Source: Mesorhizobium sp. B4-1-3
GTDB taxonomy: Bacteria > Pseudomonadota > Alphaproteobacteria > Rhizobiales > Rhizobiaceae
Length of the DNA stretch: 46,671 bases
Direction of reading: 5' to 3'
Assembly: GCF_006439355.1 (NCBI RefSeq)
Contig: NZ_VFTG01000032.1
Coordinates: 1-46,671, forward strand
Below, in pieces: positions 1 through 8,306 of the stretch. Under the pieces are notes generated by a model, which was not told the origin of the DNA, searched no databases, and was given only the letters and a program-made list of their open reading frames with translations. Every line of letters starts with the position of its first letter. The first letter of the stretch is position 1. Both the position numbers and the translations under genes were made by a program.

Positions 1-75
1 GTTTTCCGTCCGGAATTGCGTAAAAACAAAGAGATAGAGCGGTTCGCCGTTTCCGTGAAACGGTGAAACGCTCTA
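1..75. repeat. Rhizobial palindromic intergenic repeat (cut by window edge)
   Basis: Bases 1-20 match the right arm of the first palindrome of the repeat at 9110-9211. Bases 32-75 form a second imperfect palindrome with the perfect inner hairpin CCGTTTC-N3-GAAACGG at 47-63. Its right end coincides with the stop codon of the minus-strand LysR gene, so it may end that transcript. It resembles the RIME class of rhizobial elements; that family name is inference. Confidence 0.6.
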
Positions 76-978
76 GCGTTCCGCCATACCGACCGATGCG
101 CCCGTCTGCCGGGTAAGCATGAAGGCCTCGCGGATCGCGTTCTCCATGCCGTCGATCGCCTCGCCTGACACCAGCGGATTGCGGTGCAGGACGACATTGG
201 AGGAATCGATGTCGCCGAAACCATCGGCGGCCGTCAGTTCGCGGCAATCGGCCGGGATGTTGCTGCGCGAGATCGGCGCGATCGCCAGGCCGGACGTGAC
301 CGCGAGCGTCAGGCCGCCATTGGTATCGCTGGTGTAGGCGACGCGGTAGTCGAGGCCGCGCTGCTGCAGCGACTTGATGGCGAAGTCGCGGCACCAGCCG
401 TTGCGGCTGTAGAGCGCGATCGGCACCGGCCGTTCCTCATGCATGCGGTGCAGCGTCGAGGTCACCCAGACCGTCGGGTCGTGCATCAGCACCTCGCCGC
501 CGGAAGAGCCCTCCCATTCGAACACCACCGCGAGGTCGAGCTCGCCGGCCGCAAGTGCCCGCACCTGCGAATCCGAATGCGCGTAGCGCACCGTGACCTC
601 GACGCGCGGATGCCGCTTGGCGAACTCGCCCAGCGCCCGCGACAGGATCGAACGTCCATATTCGGCCGGGATGCCGATGCGCACCAGCCCGCCGAGCGGC
701 GGTGCCACCAGCGATGCCGCCGTTTCGTCGAGCAGCGAGACGATCCGGCGCGCGTTGGCGATCAATTCGCCGCCGCGGCGCGTCAGCGCCACGCCGCGCG
801 AGCCGCGCTCGAACAGATTGTCGCCGACCATGTCCTCCAGCTTCTTCATCTGCATGGACACGGCCGATTGCGTGCGCCCGGCTTTCTCCGCCGCACGCGT
901 GAAATTGCCGGTCTCGGCCACCGCCACGAAGGTGCGCAGGAGGTCGCTGTCGAGGACTGGTCGCATCAAAGTCGCCAT
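73..978 (-). CDS. LysR-family transcriptional regulator
   Basis: The 301-residue protein has the usual LysR length and layout. An N-terminal winged helix-turn-helix lies at about residues 9-68, with the typical pattern of RTFVAVAETGNFTRAAE followed by TQSAVSMQMKKLE. A periplasmic-binding-protein-like effector domain covers about residues 92-290. It should be a cytoplasmic DNA-binding regulator responding to a small ligand. It is divergent from the DMT exporter at 1155 across a 176-base gap that contains an inverted repeat, so that exporter is the likeliest target. Starts at 978 (MATL) and 966 (MRPV) are both possible and neither has a strong ribosome-binding site. The ligand cannot be read from the sequence. 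Confidence 0.9.
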   Translation of the reverse strand: MATLMRPVLDSDLLRTFVAVAETGNFTRAAEKAGRTQSAVSMQMKKLEDMVGDNLFERGSRGVALTRRGGELIANARRIVSLLDETAASLVAPPLGGLVRIGIPAEYGRSILSRALGEFAKRHPRVEVTVRYAHSDSQVRALAAGELDLAVVFEWEGSSGGEVLMHDPTVWVTSTLHRMHEERPVPIALYSRNGWCRDFAIKSLQQRGLDYRVAYTSDTNGGLTLAVTSGLAIAPISRSNIPADCRELTAADGFGDIDSSNVVLHRNPLVSGEAIDGMENAIREAFMLTRQTGASVGMAER

Positions 979-1011
979 AAGAAAATCTGATTGCTGGCAT
1001 CATTCCAATTC

Positions 1012-1029
1012 GTTTGCAAGATGTCAAAC
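1012..1029. promoter_or_regulatory. Possible LysR operator between divergent genes
   Basis: A perfect inverted repeat GTTTG-N8-CAAAC lies 33 bases outside the LysR start and upstream of the DMT exporter. LysR proteins usually bind interrupted dyads in such divergent gaps. The match is short and unproven. Confidence 0.3.
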
Positions 1030-1154
1030 GCCGCAGGATAGTCGCGGCACCCATTGGATATGCGGCTGCGAAATCGGCCGCGGACCAATCGAAGAGTCCT
1101 CACTCGTGCCCGCTGCCTGAAAACGGTGGCGGGTTCTTTTTCGCTGGATCGATC

Positions 1155-2108
1155 ATGCAAAACCGGACGGTGCTTGGCATTTTGAGCCTCTGCCTCGGCG
1201 TGCTGGTCTTTTCCCTGCAGGATCCGCTGGTGAAAGCGGTCTCGGGCGGCTATCCGGTGACCGAGGTGATGGCGATCCGCGCCATCGTCGCGCTGCCGAT
1301 CCTGATCGTGCTCGTCCAGGCCGATGTCGGCTTGAGGGCGGTGCTGTCGAGGCGCTTCGGCATGCTGACGCTGCGCGCCTTCATCCAGTTCTCGTCCTAC
1401 ACGGTCTATTATCTGGCGATCGCCGCCTTGCCGCTGGCCGATGCGGTGGCGCTCTATTTCATGGCGCCGCTGTTCATCATGGCGATGGCCGGTCCCTATC
1501 TTGGCGAGCGCGTCTCGTGGAAAACGCTGGCGACGGTGCTGATCGGCCTGGTCGGCGTGCTTGTGATGATGCGTCCGGGCGCCGGCGTGTTCGACTGGGC
1601 GGCGCTGCTGTCGCTGGGCTCCGCCTTCCTCTACGGCTTTTCGCAACTGATGGCGCGCCGCATCGGCGACACTGAATCATCGACCGTGATGGCCTTCTAC
1701 CAGAACGGCGCCTATCTCACCGGCGCCATTGCCGTCGCGACCGTCTTCCACCTTGCCGGCATCACCCATGCGGCGCATCCGAGCATCGAATTCCTGGTGC
1801 GGCCATGGGTGTGGCCGACGATGCCGGATTTTCTGAAGATGGCCGCCTGCGGCTTCGTCGCATCCGCCGGCATGATCCTGTTGTCGCAAGCCTACCGGAT
1901 GGCGCCGGCCAACCGCGTCGCGACATTCGAATACACCGGCATCCTGTGGTCGCCGCTTTGGGGTTTTCTGTTCTTCGCCGAAGTGCCGCGCGAAACGACC
2001 GTGCTGGGCGCGGCGCTGATCATCGGCGCCGGCCTGCTGGCGCTCAGCGGGGGACGTCGGAGAGAGGCCGCGTCGACCGCCGGCGCAGTCTCAAGCGAAG
2101 CAGCTTAA
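1155..2108 (+). CDS. DMT-superfamily transporter (two EamA domains)
   Basis: From the ATG at 1155 the protein has 317 residues, the normal size for a ten-helix EamA exporter. It starts MQNRTVLGILSLCLGVLVFS and shows the repeated two-domain pattern of the family, with hydrophobic helices separated by short loops and a glycine-rich second half. The family usually exports amino acids or other small metabolites across the inner membrane. The longer reading frame from 1014 adds a non-hydrophobic leader and is unlikely. The divergent LysR gene probably regulates it. Its 3' end overlaps the convergent response-regulator gene by 18 bases. The substrate is unknown. Confidence 0.88.
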   Translation: MQNRTVLGILSLCLGVLVFSLQDPLVKAVSGGYPVTEVMAIRAIVALPILIVLVQADVGLRAVLSRRFGMLTLRAFIQFSSYTVYYLAIAALPLADAVALYFMAPLFIMAMAGPYLGERVSWKTLATVLIGLVGVLVMMRPGAGVFDWAALLSLGSAFLYGFSQLMARRIGDTESSTVMAFYQNGAYLTGAIAVATVFHLAGITHAAHPSIEFLVRPWVWPTMPDFLKMAACGFVASAGMILLSQAYRMAPANRVATFEYTGILWSPLWGFLFFAEVPRETTVLGAALIIGAGLLALSGGRRREAASTAGAVSSEAA

Positions 2109-2462
2109 TGCCTTGCCGACACGGGCGCGGATCTCGGCCAGAGTGAAGGGTTTCTGCACGACGTCGAGGATGATACCGTTGAGTTCCTCGGCGCGCTCGC
2201 GCTGGTCGGCATAGCCGGTCATCAGCATGATCCTCATCGCCGGGAACTCTCTCGCGGCCGCCGTCGCCATCTCGATGCCGTCCATCTCCGGCATGCGGAT
2301 GTCGGACACCACCAGATCGTAGCCGCCGCGGGCCTGCCGGATCGCGTCCAGCCCCTGGGTGCCGTCGGTGGCGACGGTGACATTATGGCCGTCGCGCTCC
2401 AGCGCGCGGGCAGCCAGGGTGCGGACGGACTCATCGTCCTCGACGATCAGAAGCTTTGCCAT
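2091..2462 (-). CDS. cpdR: Single-domain response regulator, CpdR-like
   Basis: From the ATG at 2462 the product is 123 residues, a receiver domain with no output domain. Conserved receiver residues are visible: acidic pocket E8/D9/D10, phospho-acceptor D54 in VVSDIRMPEMDG, T82 in MTGYADQRERA and K104 in QKPFT. Stand-alone receivers of this kind in alphaproteobacteria include CpdR, which when unphosphorylated directs ClpXP proteolysis in the cell cycle. The TGYADQRERA segment and short length fit the CpdR group, but paralogues exist, so the symbol is tentative. It follows hpt with an 83-base gap and probably shares its transcript. A longer frame reaching 2639 overlaps hpt and is not credible as coding. 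Confidence 0.75.
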   Translation of the reverse strand: MAKLLIVEDDESVRTLAARALERDGHNVTVATDGTQGLDAIRQARGGYDLVVSDIRMPEMDGIEMATAAAREFPAMRIMLMTGYADQRERAEELNGIILDVVQKPFTLAEIRARVGKALSCFA

Positions 2463-2545
2463 GCCGAGATAGATGCCGCCGAAACGTTGACGTTTTCTGA
2501 AAATTCTAACGATCGGCAGCTTTTCGGAAAGGCTCCAACGCCCTT

Positions 2546-3088
2546 TCAGGCATCGCCCTTCACCACCCCGACGAACGGCAGCTCGCGGAACGCATGGGCG
2601 ACATCCATGCCGTAGCCGACGACGAAATAATCCGGGCAATCGAAGCCGACATAGTCGGCGTTGAGCGAGGTCTGGCGGCGCATCCGCTTGTCGAGCAGCA
2701 CCGCGATGGCGCAGCTCCTCGCGCCGCGCGACAGCATCAGGCCGCGGGTGTAGGAAAGCGTCTTGCCGGATTCCAGTATGTCGTCGACCAACAGCACGTC
2801 GCGGCCGGCGACCTCGTTGTCGATGTCGCGCAGCACCCTGACCTCGCCGCTCGTGGTGCCGGCGCCGTAGCTGGAGATGAAGATGAACTCGACTTCCGGC
2901 GACAGGCCGACATCATGCATGGCGCGGATGAGATCGGCGGCGAAGACGAACGAGCCCTTGAGGATCGAGATCACCAAGAGGTCGTGGTAGTCGCGCCCGG
3001 CGATCTCCTTGGCGAGCTCGAGATTGCGGCGCGCGATCGCCGACGCCGAAAACAGGACCTCGATATCCTTGCCGCGCACAACTGGCAT
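2546..3088 (-). CDS. hpt: Hypoxanthine phosphoribosyltransferase
   Basis: This 180-residue type I phosphoribosyltransferase converts hypoxanthine (and usually guanine) plus PRPP to the nucleotide in cytoplasmic purine salvage. The PRPP-binding motif VLLVDDILESGKT lies at about residues 98-110. The flexible-loop region SSYGAGTTSGEVRV and the C-terminal purine-binding segment ADYVGFDCPDYFVVGYGMD are typical. The ATG at 3088 is chosen because AAGGAAAGAGC lies just upstream and the length matches the family; a longer frame to 3175 adds an unconserved leader. It sits between the anchored hypothetical gene upstream and the cpdR-like gene downstream, all on the minus strand. Confidence 0.93.
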   Translation of the reverse strand: MPVVRGKDIEVLFSASAIARRNLELAKEIAGRDYHDLLVISILKGSFVFAADLIRAMHDVGLSPEVEFIFISSYGAGTTSGEVRVLRDIDNEVAGRDVLLVDDILESGKTLSYTRGLMLSRGARSCAIAVLLDKRMRRQTSLNADYVGFDCPDYFVVGYGMDVAHAFRELPFVGVVKGDA

Positions 3089-3175
3089 AGCTCTTTCCTT
3101 CAAAATCGCCTTGGCGCCGATGCTGCCGATATCGCGAGATACCGGTCGGCCGGCATCCCCTGAATATCGACGCAC

Positions 3176-3805
3176 CTAACCGGCGAAGACGACTGCAACG
3201 GTTTTGATGCCGTCTTTAGGCACATCGAGGCGGCTGGAAAAGCCGAATCTTTCGCCGGGCCCCAGCGACCGGTTGGATGTCCCCAGCCTGTAGCGGGTGA
3301 TGTTGGCGTTATTGTCGGTGACGCGGATTTCGAGCGGCGGCAGAGTTTCCGACCTCATCCCGTCATTGGCGGCCTCACCGTCGACGAACAGGACCGGCTT
3401 CAGGCCCGACGCATCGATGCGCGACGTCACGCCGGAAATGGTGAGCGCGCTCGCCGGCGCGGTGGTCGTCCAAAAGGGGCTCTGCCGGACCAGCGCATGA
3501 CCTCCCGAAACCCAGAAGGAGGCGAGCGCTATGCCGACGCCGGCGATCCAGAACATCGGACCGCCCCGCGAGGGCCGCGACGGCGCGGGTTCCGGTTTGC
3601 GCAGCATCCCCATGCCTTCGATGGCCGGCGTCGGCGCGATCTGCGGCGGGGGCGCCGCCGGCGCCGTGGCAAACCGCGGCAGCACCACGTAATCGGCATC
3701 GACTATATCGGCGGCATCGAACACGACGCGCTCCGGCGCGGCATTTGTTGCCGGACCGGTCATGATTTCGCCGGAAACAAGGCGCGCGGTTCTGTCATCA
3801 GCCAT
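3176..3805 (-). CDS. Single-pass membrane protein of unknown function, next to ftsE
   Basis: The 209-residue protein has a proline-rich cytoplasmic N-terminus to about residue 85. One transmembrane helix follows at about 86-105 (MFWIAGVGIALASFWVSGG). The C-terminal extracytoplasmic domain of about 100 residues has beta-rich spacing, and its ending resembles that of FxLYD/DUF3426-type proteins. Related rhizobial proteins often begin with a zinc-ribbon; no CxxC pair is present here. It is divergent from ftsE, and the CtrA-type site at 3902 lies between them, so cell-envelope or division-linked expression is possible. No function can be assigned. Confidence 0.75.
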   Translation of the reverse strand: MADDRTARLVSGEIMTGPATNAAPERVVFDAADIVDADYVVLPRFATAPAAPPPQIAPTPAIEGMGMLRKPEPAPSRPSRGGPMFWIAGVGIALASFWVSGGHALVRQSPFWTTTAPASALTISGVTSRIDASGLKPVLFVDGEAANDGMRSETLPPLEIRVTDNNANITRYRLGTSNRSLGPGERFGFSSRLDVPKDGIKTVAVVFAG

Positions 3806-3901
3806 TGCGGCACCAGTGCAGTCTTCGTTTCTTTTGCGTAAACGGAATTGGTTAACGCTTCCCCACCGGAATGGCTTTGATGCACGCTGAACGTCGAAAA
3901 A

Positions 3902-3917
3902 TTAACCGCCGGTTAAC
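3902..3917. promoter_or_regulatory. Full CtrA-type binding site upstream of ftsE
   Basis: The sequence reads TTAA-N7-TTAAC, the complete consensus for the alphaproteobacterial cell-cycle regulator CtrA. It lies about 70 bases before the chosen ftsE start and about 100 bases before the divergent membrane-protein gene. Further TTAAC half-sites are at 3852 and 3937. Confidence 0.6.
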
Positions 3918-3985
3918 CATGCCGGCCGATGGTCTGTTAACGTAGATTGTGGCGCGTCGCCGCCGAAAGTTTCAGGTCGCCGAAC

Positions 3986-4645
3986 GTGATCCGCTTCGAA
4001 AATGTCGGCCTCCGTTATGGCATGGGTCCGGAGATCCTCCGCGATATTTCCCTGCACATTCCGGAGCGCTCCTTTCAGTTCCTGAGCGGCCCTTCGGGCG
4101 CCGGCAAGACGACCTTGCTGCGCCTTTTGTTCATGTCGCTGAAGCCGACACGCGGGCTGATCACCATCTTCGGCAAGGACCGCTCGCGCATCTCGCGCAA
4201 CGAATTGCCGCTGCTGCGCCGCCGCATCGGCGTGGTGTTCCAGGATTTCCGCCTGCTCGACCATATGACGACCTACGAGAATGTCGCGCTGCCCTTGCGC
4301 GTGCGCGGGCGCGAGGAGGCGAGCTACCGCACCGACGTGACCGAGCTTCTGAAATGGGTCGGCCTCGGCGACCGCATGCATGTGCTGCCTCCGGTGCTGT
4401 CCGGCGGCGAGAAGCAGCGCGCCGCGATCGCGCGCGCCCTGATCGAGCAGCCGGAGATTCTCCTGGCCGACGAGCCGACAGGCAATGTCGATCCGCCGCT
4501 GGCGCGCCGGCTGCTGAGACTGTTCATCGAATTGAACCGGCTGGGCACCGCTGTCGTGATCGCCACCCACGATCTCGGCCTGATGGAACAGGTCGATGCG
4601 CGCCGCATGATTCTGGCCGGCGGAAGGTTGGACGTCTATGACTGA
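3986..4645 (+). CDS. ftsE: Cell division ATP-binding protein FtsE
   Basis: This ABC ATPase powers the FtsEX complex, which at the septum couples ATP hydrolysis to periplasmic peptidoglycan hydrolase activation. With the GTG start at 3986 it is 219 residues, the usual FtsE length, beginning at the conserved IRFENVGLRYG. The Walker A motif GPSGAGKTT lies at about residues 35-43. The Q-loop VFQDFRLLDHMT, signature LSGGEKQRAAIARAL, Walker B ILLADEPTGNVD and switch histidine ATHDLGL are all present. A TTG at 3947 would add 13 unconserved residues. The stop overlaps the ftsX start by 8 bases, indicating coupled translation. The CtrA-type site at 3902 suggests cell-cycle control. Confidence 0.93.
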   Translation: MIRFENVGLRYGMGPEILRDISLHIPERSFQFLSGPSGAGKTTLLRLLFMSLKPTRGLITIFGKDRSRISRNELPLLRRRIGVVFQDFRLLDHMTTYENVALPLRVRGREEASYRTDVTELLKWVGLGDRMHVLPPVLSGGEKQRAAIARALIEQPEILLADEPTGNVDPPLARRLLRLFIELNRLGTAVVIATHDLGLMEQVDARRMILAGGRLDVYD

Positions 4646-5627
4646 CTTTCCGGCCGATCATCTCCAGGACGAAACCGCCGAGGCGCCTGTGACGGTCCGG
4701 CGCGTCCAGCGCAAGATGGCGCCGATCGTGCCGGCGCAGAACATCGCCGGCCGGGCGCTGGTGCTGGTCATCGCCATCATGACCTTCCTGTCCTGCCTCA
4801 CCTTCGGCGCGGTGACGCTGGTGCGCGACACGGCATCGGTCTGGGAGAACCAGATTTCGCGCGAGGCAACGATCCAGATCAAGCCGGCCGACGGTCTCGA
4901 AATGGAGGCGGCCCTTGCCCAGGCCTCGCAGATCGCCAGCGAATTCCCCGGCGTGAAGGGGACCAAGATCATCGACCGCGACGCGACCGCGCGCCTTCTG
5001 GAACCATGGCTGGGCAGCGGCCTCAACATCGACGAATTGCCGGTGCCGCGCCTCATCATCGTCACCATCGACGAGGCCAGCCCGCCGGACTTCGCCGCCA
5101 TGCGCGCCGCCATCACGCCCAAGATCCCGACGGCCGCGCTCGACGACCACCGCACCTGGGTCGACCGCCTGGTCGCCATGGCGCACACGACGGTGACGAT
5201 CGGCATCGCCGTTTTGGTGCTGATGCTCTCGGCGACCGTGCTGACGGTGGTGTTCGCCACGCGCGGCGCCATGGCCGGCAACGGCCATATCATCGAGGTG
5301 CTGCACTTCGTCGGCGCCGAGGCAAGCTTCATCGCACGCGAGTTCCGCTGGCATTTCCTGGTCACCGGCATGAAGGGCGCGGCCGCCGGCGGTGCGCTCG
5401 CGATCGTGGTCTTCATCGTGTTTTCCTGGTGGTCGTCCCGAAACATGGCCACGCCCCAAGCCGACCAGGCGACCGCTTTGTTCGGCAATTTCGCCATCGG
5501 TTCGGCCGGCTATTTCGGCGTCGGCCTGATGGTGCTGGTCATCGGCGCACTGACCGCGGCGACGTCGCACGCCACCGTCGTCGCCTATCTCAGCGACATC
5601 GATGTTCGCCAGCCGGATGCGGGCTGA
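4638..5627 (+). CDS. ftsX: Cell division protein FtsX
   Basis: The 329-residue inner-membrane partner of FtsE has a cytoplasmic N-terminus of about 35 residues and a first transmembrane helix at about 38-60. A periplasmic loop to about residue 170 (the region that contacts the hydrolase activator) precedes three more helices in the C-terminal half. The pattern HIIEVLHFVGAEASFIAREF matches the family's cytoplasmic loop, which engages FtsE. It overlaps ftsE and is the second gene of the operon. The length is normal for alphaproteobacterial FtsX. The downstream YdcF-type gene starts 150 bases later and may be read separately. Confidence 0.9.
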   Translation: MTDFPADHLQDETAEAPVTVRRVQRKMAPIVPAQNIAGRALVLVIAIMTFLSCLTFGAVTLVRDTASVWENQISREATIQIKPADGLEMEAALAQASQIASEFPGVKGTKIIDRDATARLLEPWLGSGLNIDELPVPRLIIVTIDEASPPDFAAMRAAITPKIPTAALDDHRTWVDRLVAMAHTTVTIGIAVLVLMLSATVLTVVFATRGAMAGNGHIIEVLHFVGAEASFIAREFRWHFLVTGMKGAAAGGALAIVVFIVFSWWSSRNMATPQADQATALFGNFAIGSAGYFGVGLMVLVIGALTAATSHATVVAYLSDIDVRQPDAG

Positions 5628-5776
5628 TCCATGAGCTCAATCCAGAGACCAGCGCAAGCGGCATATAAGACAACGATCACACACGAGACACCTGCCGTAA
5701 CGCAATGTGCGCGTCTTACCTATCAAACGCCGCATTTCGGAGTTAACCAAGCGATGCTTTCAGGATTAACCTGGGA

Positions 5777-6505
5777 ATGATGGAAGCGCGGGATTCGATC
5801 GATACGGTTGGACGGATGCCGGCGATGCGTGTGCGCAGCGCTGCCCCCGTCGGGCTTGGTCGTCTGCGGCTCGCCATGCGCGTTTGCGGTTTCGCGGTTC
5901 TCGCCGCGCTGGTGCTTTTTGCCGGCGGCTTCGGCTGGTTCGCCGACAAAGTCAGCCACATGACGACCCCGCTCAACCCCGCCAGGGCCGACGCCATCAT
6001 CGTGCTCACCGGCGGGCAGTCGCGGCTCGACGCGGCGATGGACCTGCTGGCCTCCGGCAAGGGCGAACGCTTGCTGATCAGCGGCGTGCATCCCACGGCC
6101 ACAAGGCGCCAGCTGCAGGCGGCGATGGGCGGCGACAAGCAGCTCTTCTCCTGCTGCGTCGATATCGACCGCGCCGCGCTCGATACCATCGGCAATGCCG
6201 AGGAAAGCGCCAAATGGGTGGAGAACCATGCCTATGGCAGCATCATCATCGTCACCAACAATTACCACATGCCGCGCAGCCTGCTCGAGATGGGCCGGCT
6301 GCTGCATGGCGCGCGCCTCGAACCCTATCCGGTGGTCAACACCAATCTCGGCAATGGCGGCTGGCTGACCAAGCCGGAGGCGCTGCGCGTACTGCTCACC
6401 GAATATAGCAAATATGTGCTGTCGCTGGCCCGCGGCTTCCTGCCGCTGCGCGCGACGCCCGAGGGCGTCACGCTGGCGGAGGCATCGACCGTGGCGAAGA
6501 ACTAA
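5777..6505 (+). CDS. YdcF/ElyC-type DUF218 envelope protein
   Basis: The 242-residue protein has a membrane anchor at about residues 31-55 (RVCGFAVLAALVLFAGGFGWF) followed by an extracytoplasmic DUF218 domain. The domain's landmark segments are visible: DAIIVLTGGQSRLDAAMDLL, ERLLISGVH and IIIVTNNYHMPRSLLEM. Members such as ElyC and SanA act in cell-envelope and vancomycin-barrier functions, but the reaction is unknown. Its place after ftsEX and near plsC is common in Rhizobiales and supports an envelope role. Two adjacent ATGs (5777 and 5780) are possible starts. The 3' end overlaps the convergent PNPOx gene by 4 bases. Confidence 0.82.
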   Translation: MMEARDSIDTVGRMPAMRVRSAAPVGLGRLRLAMRVCGFAVLAALVLFAGGFGWFADKVSHMTTPLNPARADAIIVLTGGQSRLDAAMDLLASGKGERLLISGVHPTATRRQLQAAMGGDKQLFSCCVDIDRAALDTIGNAEESAKWVENHAYGSIIIVTNNYHMPRSLLEMGRLLHGARLEPYPVVNTNLGNGGWLTKPEALRVLLTEYSKYVLSLARGFLPLRATPEGVTLAEASTVAKN

Positions 6506-7119
6506 AGCTTAGCCGCATCATCGCGCAGGCGGGCAATCTCCTGCTCCAGGCCGGCGATGCGCCGGTCGCGCTCGGCAAGCGCCGCCGCGACATCCGCCGC
6601 CTCGAAACGCTGCGGAATGTGTCGCGGGCAATTGGCATCCCAGGCCGTGACCGTGAACAGGATCGCCTGTTCCGGCCGGGCTTTGTAGTCCGCCGGCATC
6701 AGCTTCGCCGTCAGTTCCGTGTCATTTTCGACGACCCGCGCCCTGCCCCAGATCTTGATGCGCTGCCTGAGCATGTAGTCGATCAGGAACAGGAAGGCCT
6801 TGTCGTTGTCCTCGAGATTGCCCTGGGTGATGAACTGCCGGTTCCCGGAAAAATCCGCGAAGCCGATCACGTGCTCGTCCAGCACCTTGAGGAAGCCGGC
6901 GGGCCCGCCGCGATGTTGGACGTAAGGCTGGCCCTCGGCGTTTGCCGTCGCCAGCAACACGCTGGTCTGCGCCTCGATGAAGGCGGCGAGGTCCGGCGTG
7001 ATCGTTGCGCGCCAGCCGCCGCGCTGCTCGACGCGCGCATAGGAGTCGCGCGACCCCTTGCGTGACTGGATCGCCTTGACGGTCGGCGTGAAGGCGACGT
7101 CGCTGGTGAAGTCATTCAT
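6502..7119 (-). CDS. Pyridoxamine-5'-phosphate-oxidase-fold (flavin-binding) protein
   Basis: The 205-residue protein contains a split-barrel flavin-binding domain. FIEAQTSVLLATANAEGQPYVQHRGGPAGFLKVLDE, the FADFSGNRQFITQGNL region and DNDKAFLFLIDY follow the PNPOx-like pattern. A C-terminal tail (about residues 170-205) is a charged coiled coil of the AALAERDRRIAGLEQEIARLR type. Proteins of this group are usually FMN-binding oxidoreductases of unknown substrate, not the true PdxH enzyme. The gene is divergent from the LysR pseudogene at 7327, which probably was its regulator. Confidence 0.8.
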   Translation of the reverse strand: MNDFTSDVAFTPTVKAIQSRKGSRDSYARVEQRGGWRATITPDLAAFIEAQTSVLLATANAEGQPYVQHRGGPAGFLKVLDEHVIGFADFSGNRQFITQGNLEDNDKAFLFLIDYMLRQRIKIWGRARVVENDTELTAKLMPADYKARPEQAILFTVTAWDANCPRHIPQRFEAADVAAALAERDRRIAGLEQEIARLRDDAAKL

Positions 7120-7134
7120 ATCGGCGTTCCTAGT

Positions 7135-7179
7135 GCATGATGCCGAAAAGTGTGAAGCGGTTTTCGGACGACATCATGC
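7135..7179. repeat. Rhizobial palindromic repeat
   Basis: Arms GCATGATG and CATCATGC enclose an inner stem CCGAAAA / TTTTCGG. It sits just outside the start of the PNPOx-fold gene. The core (CCGAAAAGTG with GCGGTTTTCGG) is the family core also seen, diverged, at 9110, 12615 and 28062. Confidence 0.65.
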
Positions 7180-7326
7180 TCTATCTATTTGATTTAAAGA
7201 CGGATTTCAGGTCGAACAGACGTGAAATCATCCGGCTCTAGGCAGGATCCCTATCAGGTAGACTCTTCCGAAAATCGGATGTAGAGCAAATATTCGCAAT
7301 CTACCTTTCCAAATTTCGGAAGAATA

Positions 7327-8228
7327 TTGGATCGCCTCGACGCCATGTCCTTGTTCGTCGCAACGGTGGAGGCCGGCAGCCTTTCCGCCGCTGCCAAGCG
7401 CGCCAGCATGCCGCTGGCGACCGTCAGCAGAAAACTCTCCGACCTGGAGAGCACTTGGGGACGCGCCTGCTCAACCGCTCGACGCGCCGCCTGACGCTGA
7501 CCGATGCCGGCCGGTCCTATCTAGCCGCCTGCCGCCGCATCCTCGACGAGGTCAGCGAGGCCGAACGCATGGCGGCCGGCGAATATTCGAGCCCGACCGG
7601 CGAGCTGGTCATCACCGCGCCGGTCGTCTTCGGCCGCTTGCATGTGCTGCCTGTGATCACCGGCTTTCTCGCCGTCTATCCGCAAGTGGACGTCCGCCTG
7701 ACCTTGTCCGACCGGATCACCCAGCTGGTCGAGGAGCATATCGATCTCGCCTTGCGCATCGGCGAGCTGCCGGACTCGGCCATGGTCGCGACCCGCTTGG
7801 GCTCGATCCGCCGCATCATCTGCGCGAGCCCCGCCTATCTCGCCTTGCACGGCATGCCGGAGCAACCGCCGGATCTGGTGGGCCACAACTGCGTCACCTT
7901 CGAAGGCCTTGCCGCTCCCGCGACATGGAGTTTCGGGACAGGAAAGGCGCAAACCACGGTCCCGGTCCGCTCGCGCCTGCAGGTCAACACCGCCGAGGCG
8001 GCGATCGATGCCGCGATCGCCGGCCTTGGCCTGACGAAAGTGCTCTCCTACCAGGCCGATGCCGCCGTGCGCTCCGGCGCGCTGCGGGTGGTGCTGGAGC
8101 CGTTCGAGCCGCCGCCCTGGCCGGTAAGCCTCGTCCATGCCGGCCAGGGTCGGCTGCCGGTGAAGCTGCGGGCCTTCCTCGATTTCGCCGCGCCGCGCCT
8201 GAAGGAACGGCTGGCCAGATCGCTTTAA
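7327..8228 (+). pseudogene. LysR-family regulator with a one-base frameshift
   Basis: The N-terminal helix-turn-helix is read from TTG 7327 (or ATG 7345): LDAMSLFVATVEAGSLSAAA up to SRKLSDLES. The rest of the DNA-binding domain and the effector domain are read from 7455 in another frame, beginning LGTRLLNRSTRRLTLT and ending at 8228. The two parts join cleanly if one C is restored at 7452-7453, turning GAGAGCACTTGGGG into the usual ESHLG of LysR proteins. The intact protein would have about 300 residues. The gene is divergent from the PNPOx-fold gene. Either it is a recent pseudogene or the base is a sequencing error; everything else in it looks functional. Confidence 0.85.
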
Positions 8229-8306
8229 CGCTGCATCCATGCGGCGGCGTTTCCTTTTTGCCGCCGCTTGGTGTAACCAACGCACACTTCCTCACGGACC
8301 CCTTGC

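Noticed and set aside
184..990. Long plus-strand frame opposite the first LysR gene
   Set aside because: It lies antisense to a clear LysR gene and shows an Arg/Asp/His-rich composition typical of shadow frames in G+C-rich DNA.
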